Positions 43,423 to 52,185 of a DNA stretch of 64,000 nucleotides are shown in pieces. The notes beneath the pieces were generated by a model. The model saw only the letters and a program-made list of their open reading frames with translations. It made no database searches and was not told the DNA's origin. Origin of the DNA: Agrobacterium rubi TR3 = NBRC 13261 (lineage in GTDB: Bacteria; Pseudomonadota; Alphaproteobacteria; Rhizobiales; Rhizobiaceae); contig NZ_BBJU01000007.1 of NCBI RefSeq assembly GCF_000739935.1, positions 620,001-684,000 of the forward strand. The letters run 5' to 3'. Numbering within the stretch: position 1 is the stretch's first letter; the number at the start of each line of letters is the position of its first letter. The translations under genes were made by a program, and so were the position numbers.

Positions 43423-45204
43423 TTGTCAGATAATTTCGATTTCGGACCTCGCATTCTCAACAACGCAACTCTCTTTCGCATTTGGGCCCCGCTGCAAGAC
43501 AGCATGATATTGAAGCTGGAAACGGGCGAACAGCACGCGATGCAGGCCATGGAGGGCGGATGGCACCATTGTGAGTTGGCCAATGTCAGTTCGGGTGTCC
43601 TGTATCGTTTTCAGCAGCCGGATGGCCTTGTCGTGCCGGACCCGGCATCGCGCTTTCAGCCGCAGGACGTTCACGGCCCCAGCGAAGTCGTCGATCTCTC
43701 ATCTTACGACTGGAAAACACCGGAGTGGACCGGTCGCCCTTGGGAAGAGATGGTCATTTACGAGTTGCATCTGGGTACCTTCACGCCGGAAGGCACGTAT
43801 CTGGCCGCGATCGATAAGCTCGACCACTTACAGAAACTCGGTGTCACCGCGATCCAGCTGATGCCGCTCAGCGATTTTCCCGGCCGGTACGGTTGGGGTT
43901 ATGACGGTGTCATGCCCTACGCGCCGGACAGCAGCTATGGACGCCCGGAAGAGCTGATGGCGCTGGTGGATGCGGCGCATGCCCGCGGCATCTGCGTGTT
44001 TCTGGATGTTGTCTACAATCACTTTGGTCCCGATGGCAATTATATGCCGAACTACGCGCCGCTGTTTACCGATCACCATATGACGCCATGGGGCAAGGGC
44101 ATCAATTATGATGACAAGGGTGGCAAGCCGGTGCGCGAGTTCGTCATTCAAAACGCGATCTACTGGATCACCCAATTCAGGCTGGATGGCCTGCGGCTCG
44201 ACGCTGTTCACGCGATCAAGGACGACAGCGATGAGCACGTGCTGCACGAGCTTTCCAGACGTGTTCGGCAGGCGGCGGGGTCTCGCCGTGTCCACCTCGT
44301 GGTTGAGAACGAAGACAATAACAGCGATTTGCTGGGACGCTTGGAAGACGGCAGTGCCAAGCATTTCACCGCGCAGTGGAACGACGATATTCACCACGTG
44401 CTGCACATCGCGGCAACCGGAGAAACCTTCGGCTATTATCAGGACTATGTCGAAGACGAAGACAATCTCGCGCGCGCTTTGGCCGAGGGGTTCGTGTTCC
44501 AGGGCCAGCACATGCCCTATCGCGGTGAAGAGCGCGGCAAATCGACCCGAGACTTGCCGCCAACGGCCTTCATCTCGTTTACCCAAAACCACGATCAGGT
44601 CGGAAATCGGGCAAATGGCGACAGGATGTCGTCTTACACGCCGCCCGAGCCGCTCAAAGCCATTGCGGCAGTCTGCTTGCTGGCCCCACAGATTCCCATG
44701 CTCTTCATGGGCGAGGAGTGGGGTGCAAAAGAGCCGTTTCCGTTTTTCTGCGAATTCGACGACGCGTTGAACGAAAAGGTTCGCAAGGGCAGGCGCGAAG
44801 AACTCTCCCGTCTGCCGGGCTTTGACGGAGACACGGTTTCCGATCCCGTCGCCTATGAAACCTTCGCATCTGCGAAACTGGATTGGTCAAAGGCCGACAC
44901 TGTAGATGGCGCAGAGATGCAAGCATTTTATCGGTCGTTGACCGACATCCGGCACCAGTACATTGTCCCCTTGTTGAAGGCGCAAAACCTCGGACCCGGT
45001 TCGTTTCAAATGAAGGGTGGGGTCGTCACCGCCACGTGGAGGCTCGCAGATGGCGCGCTGCTTCGTCTCGATGCCAATTTATCCGGCAAACCGGCAACGG
45101 CTGACACCATGCCGGACGGTGACAGGATTTTCACATTGGGCGAGACAGAAACCGCTAAATTCGGTCCTTGGTCGGTCATCTGGAGCCTGCGCAGCCGACA
45201 CTGA
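43423..45204 (+). CDS. treZ: Malto-oligosyltrehalose trehalohydrolase
   Basis: Releases trehalose from maltooligosyl trehalose, completing the TreYZ route. 593 residues, GH13 with an N-terminal E-set domain (about 1-95). Visible are VIYELHLGTFTPEGTY near 112, DVVYNHFGPDGNY near 200, the nucleophile in DGLRLDAVHAI near 262, acid/base glutamate in VVENEDNN near 290, and SFTQNHDQVGNR near 387. The start appears to be TTG (43423). An in-frame TAG at 43384 limits the possibilities, and between them only ATT/ATC codons exist. AGGCG lies about 9 nt before the TTG. No treX debranching gene is in the window. Confidence 0.94.
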   Translation: MSDNFDFGPRILNNATLFRIWAPLQDSMILKLETGEQHAMQAMEGGWHHCELANVSSGVLYRFQQPDGLVVPDPASRFQPQDVHGPSEVVDLSSYDWKTPEWTGRPWEEMVIYELHLGTFTPEGTYLAAIDKLDHLQKLGVTAIQLMPLSDFPGRYGWGYDGVMPYAPDSSYGRPEELMALVDAAHARGICVFLDVVYNHFGPDGNYMPNYAPLFTDHHMTPWGKGINYDDKGGKPVREFVIQNAIYWITQFRLDGLRLDAVHAIKDDSDEHVLHELSRRVRQAAGSRRVHLVVENEDNNSDLLGRLEDGSAKHFTAQWNDDIHHVLHIAATGETFGYYQDYVEDEDNLARALAEGFVFQGQHMPYRGEERGKSTRDLPPTAFISFTQNHDQVGNRANGDRMSSYTPPEPLKAIAAVCLLAPQIPMLFMGEEWGAKEPFPFFCEFDDALNEKVRKGRREELSRLPGFDGDTVSDPVAYETFASAKLDWSKADTVDGAEMQAFYRSLTDIRHQYIVPLLKAQNLGPGSFQMKGGVVTATWRLADGALLRLDANLSGKPATADTMPDGDRIFTLGETETAKFGPWSVIWSLRSRH

Positions 45205-45208
45205 TCGG

Positions 45209-46486
45209 CTAGGCCAAGGCTTCATTGCGGCTTTCAGCGTCGATCAACCAGACGCTGAAGGCTGCCAGCAGCAGCAGGCCGGAAATGACGCCAAGCGCCA
45301 GCCCGAAACTGGACGCCATGACAGGCGCGACGATAGACGGCGCCAGAAGTCCGCCGAAACGGGCGACAGACCCCGCCGTGCCCATGCCGCTTGCACGCAG
45401 GCTGGTTGGGTAAATCTCAGGCGTGAACGCATAGATCGCGCCCCATGTGCCGAGCAGCGCAAAGCTCATCATCAACGACGCAGCAACCACGATTTCGACC
45501 GTTTGGCCCAGGCCATAGGCCAGAGTGCATGCGGCACTCAAGAGCAGAAAGCCGATCAATGTCGGCCTGCGGCCCCATCGTTCGACACCATAAGCCGCCA
45601 GCGCGTAGCCGGGCAATTGCGCGATGGCCAAGATGACCAGAAACGACTGGCCGCGCATGAAGACGAAGCCATCGCTTGCCAGTTTGACCGGAAGATAGAC
45701 GAAGACGCCGTAATAGGAGATCGAGATCAACATCCATGCCAGCATCAGGAAAGTGGTGCGACGTCGCAATTCGGGTGACAGAAGTGAAGCGATGGACTTG
45801 CGCTCGGGGCTTTGCGGCAAGAGCGGCGGTATCTCGTCAGATGCGCCGTTCGTTTTGGCTATACGCCGCAACACGTCTCTTGCCTCTTCTGAACGGCCTT
45901 GTCGGTTGAGATAGAGTGGCGATTCAGGCACATAGAAGCGCAGAGCAATGCCGATAAGTGCTGGCAATCCGGTGACGAAAAAGATCGTCCGCCACGCTTC
46001 GCCGCCCTGACTACCGGCGACCAGTGCCAGAACAGCAAGCGCAACCGTGCCGACAGCCCAGAAGCCCTCGAGCAGAACCAGCCAGCGTCCGCGCCGGTCC
46101 GAAGGCAGAAATTCCGCCATCATCGCGTAATCGACGGGCAGAGTTCCGCCTACACCCACGCCAGTCAGAAACCGAGCGACGTAGAGCCAGTGAAGGTCAG
46201 GCGCGAAAGCGGAGGCCACGCCGAACACGGCGTCGAGAATGATGGCTGCGAAGAGAACCGGTCGCCTGCCGATGCGATCGGCCAGGCGCCCGAAGACGAA
46301 AGCGCCGATCAGCATGCCCAGAAAGAAGATCGTTCCGGTCTGAAGCGCTTCCGGCACCGTGATGCCGAAGCTTTTGGCGATGGATGGCGCGCTAAAGCCG
46401 ATGGCCAGAACCTGCATCGCATCGGCTGCCCAGACGAGGCCGAAAATGACGAAGAGCCGACGCTGGAACGTGCCCACGCCCGCCAT
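45209..46486 (-). CDS. MFS transporter (sugar/organic acid type)
   Basis: Twelve-helix major facilitator protein of about 425 residues. The first helix is VIFGLVWAADAMQVLAIGF, the loop 2-3 signature GRLADRIGRRPVL lies near residue 80, PESPLYLNRQGRSEEARDVL near 190 precedes the central loop, and GVERWGRRP lies near 300. The PESPLYL block and acidic first helix place it with SV2/NiaP/sugar-porter-like MFS proteins; the substrate cannot be told. The ATG at 46486 has AGGGCG upstream; a GTG at 46522 is an alternative adding 12 residues. It is convergent with treZ (4 nt apart). Confidence 0.85.
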   Translation of the reverse strand: MAGVGTFQRRLFVIFGLVWAADAMQVLAIGFSAPSIAKSFGITVPEALQTGTIFFLGMLIGAFVFGRLADRIGRRPVLFAAIILDAVFGVASAFAPDLHWLYVARFLTGVGVGGTLPVDYAMMAEFLPSDRRGRWLVLLEGFWAVGTVALAVLALVAGSQGGEAWRTIFFVTGLPALIGIALRFYVPESPLYLNRQGRSEEARDVLRRIAKTNGASDEIPPLLPQSPERKSIASLLSPELRRRTTFLMLAWMLISISYYGVFVYLPVKLASDGFVFMRGQSFLVILAIAQLPGYALAAYGVERWGRRPTLIGFLLLSAACTLAYGLGQTVEIVVAASLMMSFALLGTWGAIYAFTPEIYPTSLRASGMGTAGSVARFGGLLAPSIVAPVMASSFGLALGVISGLLLLAAFSVWLIDAESRNEALA

Positions 46487-46634
46487 CTTCACGCCCTGTT
46501 CAATCGAAATGGGAGATTGCACGTGTGCTACTCATCTTGTTTCGAGGATCAATCTTGACCGAATATTGGAGGCGCCGAACGTGACCTGTCGCTTGGCCTC
46601 TGTCCAGTCCTTTTCATTGCTCGCGAAACGAAAA

Positions 46635-46664
46635 AAGCCCCAAGGCGACATCGTCTTGGGGCTT
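46635..46664 (-). terminator. Intrinsic terminator of the RND efflux operon
   Basis: On the minus strand AAGCCCCAAG, a 10-nt loop and CTTGGGGCTT form a perfect 10-bp stem followed by a run of six T, about 20 nt after the RND pump stop codon. Confidence 0.9.
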
Positions 46665-46683
46665 CCTTGTCATGAAGGCGAGA

Positions 46684-49600
46684 TCACACGGCTTCGTCCA
46701 TCTTGTAGTCGGTGTTCGCAGGCTCTTCCTTGTGCTGGATGAGCGGGCGGTTGCCCGACAGCTTGCGCACGAGCACATAGAACACCGGCGTCATGAAGAT
46801 GCCGAAGATCGTGACGCCGATCATGCCGGAGAACACCGCAACACCCATGGCTGCGCGCATTTCTGCACCTGCGCCGGTGGAGATGACCAGCGGCACCACA
46901 CCCATGATGAAGGCCAGTGATGTCATCAGGATCGGACGCAGACGAAGACGGCTTGCTTCGATGGCTGCGGCAACGGGCGTTCGTCCCTCGAACTCCAACT
47001 CTCTGGCAAATTCCACGATCAGGATCGCGTTTTTCGCCGAGAGACCGACAAGGACGATGAGGCCGATCTGGGTGAAGATGTTGTTGTCACCCCCCGTCAA
47101 CCAGACGCCGGTCATGGCCGCAAGTACACCCATCGGCACGATCATGATGATGGCAAGCGGAAGCGTGAGACTTTCATATTGCGCAGCCAGCACCAGATAG
47201 ACCAGCAGCAAGGCCAGCGGGAAGACGAGGAAGCCTGAGCTTCCAGCCAGGATCTGCTGATAGGTCAAATCTGTCCACTCGTAAGCGATGCCGGATGGCA
47301 GCGTTTCGGCAGCAATGCGTTCTATGGCGGCCTGTGCCTCTCCGGATGAGAAGCCCGGAGCCGGACCGCCATTGATATCGGCGGCCAGGAAGCCGTTGTA
47401 ACGTGTGGTGCGTTCCGGTCCTGTCGTGGCATCTACTTTCAGCAGTGCTGAGAGTGGTATCATCTGGCCGTTGGCGGAGCGCACCTTCAACTGACCGATA
47501 TCGTCTGCTTGCGAACGGAACTTCGCGTCTGCCTGCACCCGCACACTATAGGTGCGGCCAAAGGCATTGAAGTCGTTGACGTAGAGAGAGCCGAGATAGA
47601 TCTGCAACGTCTCGAACACATCGGTGACGGAAACACCGAGCTGTTCAGCCTTGGCGCGATCCAGATCGGCATAGAGCTGTGGCACGTTGATCTGGAAGCT
47701 TGAGAACAGGCCCGCCAGTTCAGGCGTCTGATAGGCTTTCGCCAGGAAGGCCTTGGTCACCTCGTCAAGTTGTTGATAGCCAAAGCCAGCGCGGTCCTCA
47801 ATCTGCATCTTGAAGCCGCCCGTGGTGCCGAGACCGTTGACCGGTGGGGGCGGGAACATGGCGATGAAAGCGTCCTGAACGGCACCGAATTTCTGGTTGA
47901 GCGCCATGGCAATGGCACCGCCAGAGAGTTCGGGTGTCGTGCGCTCCTCGAATGGGCTGAGCGCCACGAAGACCACACCGGCATTGGAGCTGTTGGTAAA
48001 GCCGTTAATGGAGAGCCCCGGAAATGCAATCGCATGCTCGACGCCCGGTTGCTTCATGGCGATATCGCTCATGCGCTTGATGACGTCTTCCGTGCGGTCG
48101 AGGCTGGCGGCATCCGGCAACTGCGCAAAGCCGATCAGATACTGCTTATCCTGTGCGGGCACGAAACCACCCGGTACGGAATTGAACATGCCATAGGTCG
48201 CACCTGCGAGAACCACATAGACGATCATGACTATGCTCTTGCGGTTCAGCAATCCGCCGACGCTTTTGCCATAACCGTTCGAGGCTGCACCAAAAGCGCG
48301 GTTGAAGCCACGGAAGAAGCCGCCAAACGCCTTGTCCATACCGCGCGTCAGCCAATCCTTCGGCGCGTCGTGGCCTTTCAGCAGCAGTGCTGCCAAGGCT
48401 GGCGACAATGTCAGCGAGTTGATGGCCGAAATGACCGTCGAGATTGCAATTGTCAGCGCGAACTGGCGGTAGAACTGGCCAGATAGTCCAGAGATGAAGG
48501 CGAGCGGGACGAACACGGCGACCAACACAAGCGCGATGGCGATGATAGGGCCTGACACTTCCTTCATAGCGCGGTAGGTTGCGTCACGTGGAGACAATCC
48601 GTTCTCGATGTTGCGCTCGACGTTTTCCACCACCACGATGGCGTCATCCACGACGATACCGATGGCCAGCACCAGCCCGAACAGGCTGAGTGCGTTGATC
48701 GAGAAGCCGAAGACATACATCATTGCGAATGTACCGATGATCGATACCGGCACGGCAATTAGCGGAATGATCGAAGCGCGCCATGTCTGCAGGAACAGGA
48801 TGACGACGATGACCACAAGCGCGATGGCTTCCAGAAGCGTATCGATGACCTTGTCGATGGAGGCACGCACGAACTGCGTGGTGTCATAGACGATCTCGTA
48901 TTTCACGCCCTGCGGCATCGCCTTTTGCAGGTCCTGCATGGTGGCCGACACCTGGTCGGAAATGGTGATGGCGTTTGAGCCGGGGGCCTGGAAGACCGGA
49001 ATGGCAACGGCAGACTCACCGTCCAGCAATGAGCGCAGCGCGTAATCCGCAGCACCGAGCTCGACGCGAGCAACATCCCGCAGGCGCGTGATTTCGCCAT
49101 TCGAACCACTCTTGACGATGATGTTGCCGAATTCCTCAGGTGTTGAGAGGCGGCCCTGCGCATTGACGTTGAGCTGAAGATCGACGCCCGTTAGGCTTGG
49201 CGAGGCGCCGATGGTGCCGGCTGCGGCCTGCACGTTCTGTTCGCGAATGGCATTGCTGATATCGCTGGCGGCCAGATTGTGTTCGGCGGCTTTCTGTGGA
49301 TCGATCCAGACGCGCATGGAGTAATCGCCAGCGCCGAAGATCTGCACCTGTCCCACACCTTCGATGCGCGCCAGACGGTCCTTGATGTTCAGGACCGCGT
49401 AGTTGCGCAGATAGGTCAGGTCGTATTGGTTGCCGGGCGAAACCAGATGCACGACCATCATCAGGTCGGGCGAGCTTTTGACGGTGGAAACGCCAAGGCT
49501 TCTGACTTCCGCTGGCAAGCGCGGCTCGGCCTGCGAGACACGGTTCTGAACCAGCTGCTGGGCCTTGTCCGGGTCCGTGCCCAGCTTGAACGTCACCGTC

Positions 49601-49875
49601 AGCGTCATGACGCCGTCCGATGTCGCCTGACTGGACATATAGAGCATGTCTTCGACGCCGTTGATCTGCTCTTCCAGCGGTGTCGCTACCGTTTCGGCGA
49701 TAACCTTCGGATTGGCGCCGGGATAGGTGGCGCGCACGACGATGGATGGTGGCACGACATCAGGATATTCGGAAATCGGCAAGGCGCGCATGCCGATGAG
49801 GCCTGCCACCACGATAAGGACCGATAGCACGCCAGCAAAGACTGGCCGGTCCACAAAAAATCTGGAGATGTTCAT
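46684..49875 (-). CDS. RND efflux pump, inner-membrane transporter (HAE-1/AcrB family)
   Basis: Proton-driven multidrug transporter of 1063 residues. Transmembrane helix 1 starts at MNISRFFVDRPVFAGVLSVL. The TM4 proton-relay pair is in LAIGIVVDDAIVVVENVERN near residue 400, and the TM10 lysine is in GLSAKNAILIVEF near 925. Large periplasmic loops with duplicated porter domains are present. The C-terminal tail is charged. The ATG at 49875 has GAGGG upstream; the frame is open to 49929. It forms an operon with the adaptor and with the hydrolase-like protein upstream. No outer-membrane channel gene is nearby, so it probably uses a shared TolC-type protein. Its many relatives in rhizobia and Brucella (Bep pumps) export drugs and plant phenolics. 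Confidence 0.94.
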   Translation of the reverse strand: MNISRFFVDRPVFAGVLSVLIVVAGLIGMRALPISEYPDVVPPSIVVRATYPGANPKVIAETVATPLEEQINGVEDMLYMSSQATSDGVMTLTVTFKLGTDPDKAQQLVQNRVSQAEPRLPAEVRSLGVSTVKSSPDLMMVVHLVSPGNQYDLTYLRNYAVLNIKDRLARIEGVGQVQIFGAGDYSMRVWIDPQKAAEHNLAASDISNAIREQNVQAAAGTIGASPSLTGVDLQLNVNAQGRLSTPEEFGNIIVKSGSNGEITRLRDVARVELGAADYALRSLLDGESAVAIPVFQAPGSNAITISDQVSATMQDLQKAMPQGVKYEIVYDTTQFVRASIDKVIDTLLEAIALVVIVVILFLQTWRASIIPLIAVPVSIIGTFAMMYVFGFSINALSLFGLVLAIGIVVDDAIVVVENVERNIENGLSPRDATYRAMKEVSGPIIAIALVLVAVFVPLAFISGLSGQFYRQFALTIAISTVISAINSLTLSPALAALLLKGHDAPKDWLTRGMDKAFGGFFRGFNRAFGAASNGYGKSVGGLLNRKSIVMIVYVVLAGATYGMFNSVPGGFVPAQDKQYLIGFAQLPDAASLDRTEDVIKRMSDIAMKQPGVEHAIAFPGLSINGFTNSSNAGVVFVALSPFEERTTPELSGGAIAMALNQKFGAVQDAFIAMFPPPPVNGLGTTGGFKMQIEDRAGFGYQQLDEVTKAFLAKAYQTPELAGLFSSFQINVPQLYADLDRAKAEQLGVSVTDVFETLQIYLGSLYVNDFNAFGRTYSVRVQADAKFRSQADDIGQLKVRSANGQMIPLSALLKVDATTGPERTTRYNGFLAADINGGPAPGFSSGEAQAAIERIAAETLPSGIAYEWTDLTYQQILAGSSGFLVFPLALLLVYLVLAAQYESLTLPLAIIMIVPMGVLAAMTGVWLTGGDNNIFTQIGLIVLVGLSAKNAILIVEFARELEFEGRTPVAAAIEASRLRLRPILMTSLAFIMGVVPLVISTGAGAEMRAAMGVAVFSGMIGVTIFGIFMTPVFYVLVRKLSGNRPLIQHKEEPANTDYKMDEAV

Positions 49876-50003
49876 GAGGTAAGCCCTCTCCGGGTGAATT
49901 TTGAATGCGAGAGACCATTCCGGTGGCATTGGCCACCGGCAGGTCGTGTCATCCCGTTCTGATCAATGGGTCGGCGGGCCTTGGAGATGGTCCGCCGGAA
50001 TGT

Positions 50004-51194
50004 TTACTGCGAGGTCGCAACCTTGTCTTCGGTCTGCGGGGCGACGATGGCGCCGGGGCGGATGCGCTGAAGGCCGTTGACGACGATCTTGTCTCCTGCG
50101 GTCAGACCGCTTTCGACCACGCGCAGACCATCCGCAGAGGGGCCGGGCTTGATCTGCCGATAGTTGACCTTGTTTTCGCCGTCCACGACGAAGACGAATT
50201 TCTTGTCTTGATCTGTGCCGATGGCGCGATCGGTGATGACGATGCGGTTTTCAGACTTCGGCTCACCCATGCGAACCCGCACGAACTGGCCGGGAATCAA
50301 ATGCCCATCCGTATTGGCGAACACGGCCCGCACCCCAATCGTGCCGCTTGCGCTATCGACCTGATTGTCGATGAGATGCAAGGTGCCTTTGATCGGCGTG
50401 CCTTCATCGGCCAGCGTACCGACTTCGACGGGGATTTGCTCCAGAGCCTGAAGCGCGCCGTCCGAGACGGGAAGCTGCGACAAAGCCTTTGCGACCATCT
50501 CTTCGCTGGCGTTGAAGCTGGCATAGATTGGATCTACCGAAACCAGTGTTGTCAGCGCAGGTGATGTGGAGCCTGCGGCAACGAGGTTGCCAACGGTGAT
50601 TTCCAGCTTGCCGACGCGGCCGGAGACCGGAGCCCGAAGTTCGGTGTAGCTGAGGTCGAGTTGAGCAGTCGTCAGCGCTGCGCGTGCTGCCCGTGCCTGT
50701 GCTTCGGCATCTGCCAGATTGCTCTGCCGCTGGTCGAAATCGCTTTGCGAAATCGTGCGGTTGTCAGACATTCTGCGGCCACGCTCGAGTTCGGTTCTGG
50801 CAAGGCTCACCTTGGCTTCGGCAGAGGCGACCTGTGCTTCCGCACCGGCAACTGTGGCCTGATACGGTGCCGGATCGATGGTGAACAGGGCGTCACCCGC
50901 TTTCACAAGTGCACCTTCCCGGAAGTGAACCGCCTGAATCTGGCCTGCGACACGGGAACGAATCTGAACTCGCTCGACCGCTTCCAGACGGCCTGAGAAC
51001 TGTTCCCAGTGGGTAATGTCGCGGCTTTCGACGGTCGCGACAGTCACCGGAACAGCCGGTGTTTCCGCAGGAGCGGATGCCGCCACGGCGCCGGTGGTCA
51101 TGGGAAGGTCGAGTAGAAATGCCGCCGCTGCGACGGACACGGCAAGGCCGATGCCGGCACCCGCAAGGGCACGGCGCTTGTTCTTGAGCGTCAT
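50004..51194 (-). CDS. RND efflux periplasmic adaptor (membrane fusion protein)
   Basis: AcrA/MexE-like adaptor, 396 residues. An uncleaved or cleaved N-terminal hydrophobic segment (about 8-28) has no lipobox cysteine, so it is not a lipoprotein. Then come a lipoyl half (RVAGQIQAVHFREGALVKAG near 80), a coiled-coil hairpin (about 105-170), the second lipoyl half (APVSGRVGKLEITVGNLV near 187), the beta-barrel and a membrane-proximal domain. AAGGAGATACCC precedes the ATG. The pump gene follows after 128 nt; the hydrolase-like gene ends 48 nt upstream. Confidence 0.93.
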   Translation of the reverse strand: MTLKNKRRALAGAGIGLAVSVAAAAFLLDLPMTTGAVAASAPAETPAVPVTVATVESRDITHWEQFSGRLEAVERVQIRSRVAGQIQAVHFREGALVKAGDALFTIDPAPYQATVAGAEAQVASAEAKVSLARTELERGRRMSDNRTISQSDFDQRQSNLADAEAQARAARAALTTAQLDLSYTELRAPVSGRVGKLEITVGNLVAAGSTSPALTTLVSVDPIYASFNASEEMVAKALSQLPVSDGALQALEQIPVEVGTLADEGTPIKGTLHLIDNQVDSASGTIGVRAVFANTDGHLIPGQFVRVRMGEPKSENRIVITDRAIGTDQDKKFVFVVDGENKVNYRQIKPGPSADGLRVVESGLTAGDKIVVNGLQRIRPGAIVAPQTEDKVATSQ

Positions 51195-51242
51195 GGGTAT
51201 CTCCTTGGCCCACAGGGAGCCGGTCAGTTATGTCGAAAAATG

Positions 51243-52040
51243 CTACTGCTTCAGGTCTTGAACGAAATCCGAACACTCGGTGCAAACAGCCGAAAGCCAT
51301 TTGCCACCTTCACCGCGATAAAGCCCTGTCCAGCCGGAACCGGCAGGGAATACATGCTGCCGAACGTGTACCCCCGCTTCGCTCAAACGACCGGCATAAT
51401 TCACGGTCTCGTCGCGCAGAGGATCGTCCTCGGCTGTAAATATCAGCGCCGGTGCCACGCGGTTCAGCCGCGTACACTGGCAGGGTGCGGCATAGGGGTG
51501 GGCAAACCCACAGGCCTTTGCCAGATAATGGCTCCAACCTTCCGCCCAGCGCTGTCGCATTCCAATCTTGTCGGCGTCACGAAAGGACGTGGACGCCATC
51601 AACGGGTCGATCATCGGCGAGAGCAGAATCTGCCCCGCCAATTTTCCGGGCATCCGGTCCCGCGCCTTCAGCGCCAAACCCGCCGCCACGTTGCCGCCTG
51701 CCTCCTCACCCGCCACAAACAACAGCGATTTTGCGCTGCCATAATGCTTGCGGCTGTTGCTGAGGCAATCCAAAGCCTCGAACGCACAGTCGATCACCGC
51801 CGGAAACTCGTTGCGAGACGAGGTGCTGTAATCCGCCTCGATCACGACGGCACCCTTGTCCGCCAATGCCCTTGCAACCGGCAATTCCTTGCATTGGCCG
51901 CCTTGCTCAAGAAACGAACCACCACGCAGATACAGAACCAAAGGTGGAGTGCGATTTTCACCTTCGCCTTTGTAGACACGGACCAACAGAGGTGGCTGCG
52001 TTGTGCCGCTGCTCTCCATCGTATGCCATTGCGTGTTCAT
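51243..52040 (-). CDS. Alpha/beta-hydrolase-fold protein (HSL-like) lacking catalytic residues
   Basis: A 265-residue protein with the HSL/acetyl-esterase fold but an apparently dead active site. The oxyanion motif HGGG is LRGGSF (about 39-44). The nucleophile elbow GDSAGG is GEEAGG (about 111-116), with Glu in place of Ser. The histidine region HGF is replaced by SGW near 240. The aspartate motif DPLRDE near 211 is kept. The fold is otherwise well preserved (KLAGQILLSPMIDP). GAGGAAGCGC precedes the ATG. It is the first gene of the adaptor/pump operon and divergent from a LysR gene. A binding or regulatory role linked to efflux is inferred; chemistry with another residue is not excluded. Confidence 0.82.
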   Translation of the reverse strand: MNTQWHTMESSGTTQPPLLVRVYKGEGENRTPPLVLYLRGGSFLEQGGQCKELPVARALADKGAVVIEADYSTSSRNEFPAVIDCAFEALDCLSNSRKHYGSAKSLLFVAGEEAGGNVAAGLALKARDRMPGKLAGQILLSPMIDPLMASTSFRDADKIGMRQRWAEGWSHYLAKACGFAHPYAAPCQCTRLNRVAPALIFTAEDDPLRDETVNYAGRLSEAGVHVRQHVFPAGSGWTGLYRGEGGKWLSAVCTECSDFVQDLKQ

Positions 52041-52118
52041 TGCGCTTCCTCAGCAGGTCTTAAAAAAGAACCTGCTCTTGCAGTCATGTCTAAAGCAGAT
52101 ATGATTGTTCGAGAGAAA

Positions 52119-52134
52119 TTGCGCAAGCATGCAA
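52119..52134. promoter_or_regulatory. Candidate LysR-type site in the efflux promoter region
   Basis: TTGC-N8-GCAA, with the palindrome TTGCGCAA at its left end, in the 145-bp region between the LysR gene and the hydrolase/RND operon. The spacing is of the type LysR-family proteins recognise. It is a weak call from pattern and position only. Confidence 0.35.
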
Positions 52135-52185
52135 AAATGAAAACACTATTCCAAAATCACGGATAATCGGCTCGAAGGTGTCATT

